From Chromera velia (taxonomy: Eukaryota; Sar; Chromeraceae), in assembly GCA_018398765.1 (NCBI GenBank), contig JAHBMJ010001469.1:3246-30498 (forward strand): a stretch of 27,253 nucleotides of DNA, written 5' to 3'. The translations under genes were made by a program, and so were the position numbers. Numbering within the stretch: the stretch's first letter is position 1; every line of letters begins with the position of its first letter. Shown here piece after piece: positions 27,243 to 27,253 of the stretch. The notes below the pieces were generated by a model that searched no databases, had not been told where the DNA came from, and saw only the letters and a program-made list of their open reading frames with translations.

Positions 27243-27253
27243 GGGGGGGGGGG
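27243..27253. repeat. Poly-G right edge
   Basis: Eleven G at the end of the window, two bases into intron 15. This mirrors the 15 G at the left edge. Confidence 0.9.

Noticed and set aside
1-27253. tRNA, rRNA, transposase, integrase or terminal-repeat mobile element
   Set aside because: I looked for them and found no matching pattern, though a computed search (tRNA model, transposon profiles) could find what reading by eye misses.

Overview
The window is nuclear DNA of a eukaryote. Its genes have GT-AG introns of roughly 75-960 nt and long AT-rich spacers, and it is full of dinucleotide and tetranucleotide microsatellites. It shows no bacterial operon, Shine-Dalgarno or tRNA/rRNA signal. The combination of secreted sushi/EGF proteins, a giant coiled-coil protein and bacterial-looking accessory domains (HD phosphohydrolase, DUF1810, HYD1-type ADP-ribosyltransferase-like) in GC-balanced DNA suggests a single-celled alga or alveolate, for example a chromerid such as Chromera. 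That is inference, and an animal cannot be excluded from the sequence alone. The window begins with 15 G and ends with 11 G, so it may be a contig broken at poly-G tracts.

Layout. (1) 68-274 (+): last exon of an HD-superfamily metal-dependent phosphohydrolase-like gene, cut by the left edge. (2) 275-1789: AT-rich spacer with an (ATT)n run. (3) 1790-2151 (-): HYD1-type ADP-ribosyltransferase-like gene whose two halves lie in different frames, joined exactly at a U UUU UUC heptamer. (4) 2920-3901 (+): DUF1810 gene with one 76-nt intron and an in-frame TAG at the position of the family's conserved Trp. Genes 3 and 4 are head to head. (5) 3902-5762: spacer with a 375-bp composite microsatellite and an AT-rich part. 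(6) 5763-16784 (-): a five-exon gene for a coiled-coil protein of about 3149 residues, 2631 of them in one 7.9-kb exon. (7) 16785-18014: divergent intergenic region. (8) 18015-27240 (+): a secreted modular protein, open at the right edge. It has a signal peptide and lectin-like first exon, then 14 exons, each one extracellular module: one EGF, seven sushi, four EGF, two sushi.

All nine sushi exons are exactly 222 nt, and every intron of this gene is phase 1, which is the classic condition for exon shuffling and tandem exon duplication. Exons 2-4 (EGF, sushi type A, sushi type B) and exons 13-15 look like copies of one block about 5.7 kb apart. Intron 3 and intron 9 share long stretches, and exon 8 looks like a mosaic of two other modules. 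The protein is most likely a surface adhesin or extracellular matrix protein. There is no sign that it works with the coiled-coil gene beyond sharing the divergent promoter region.
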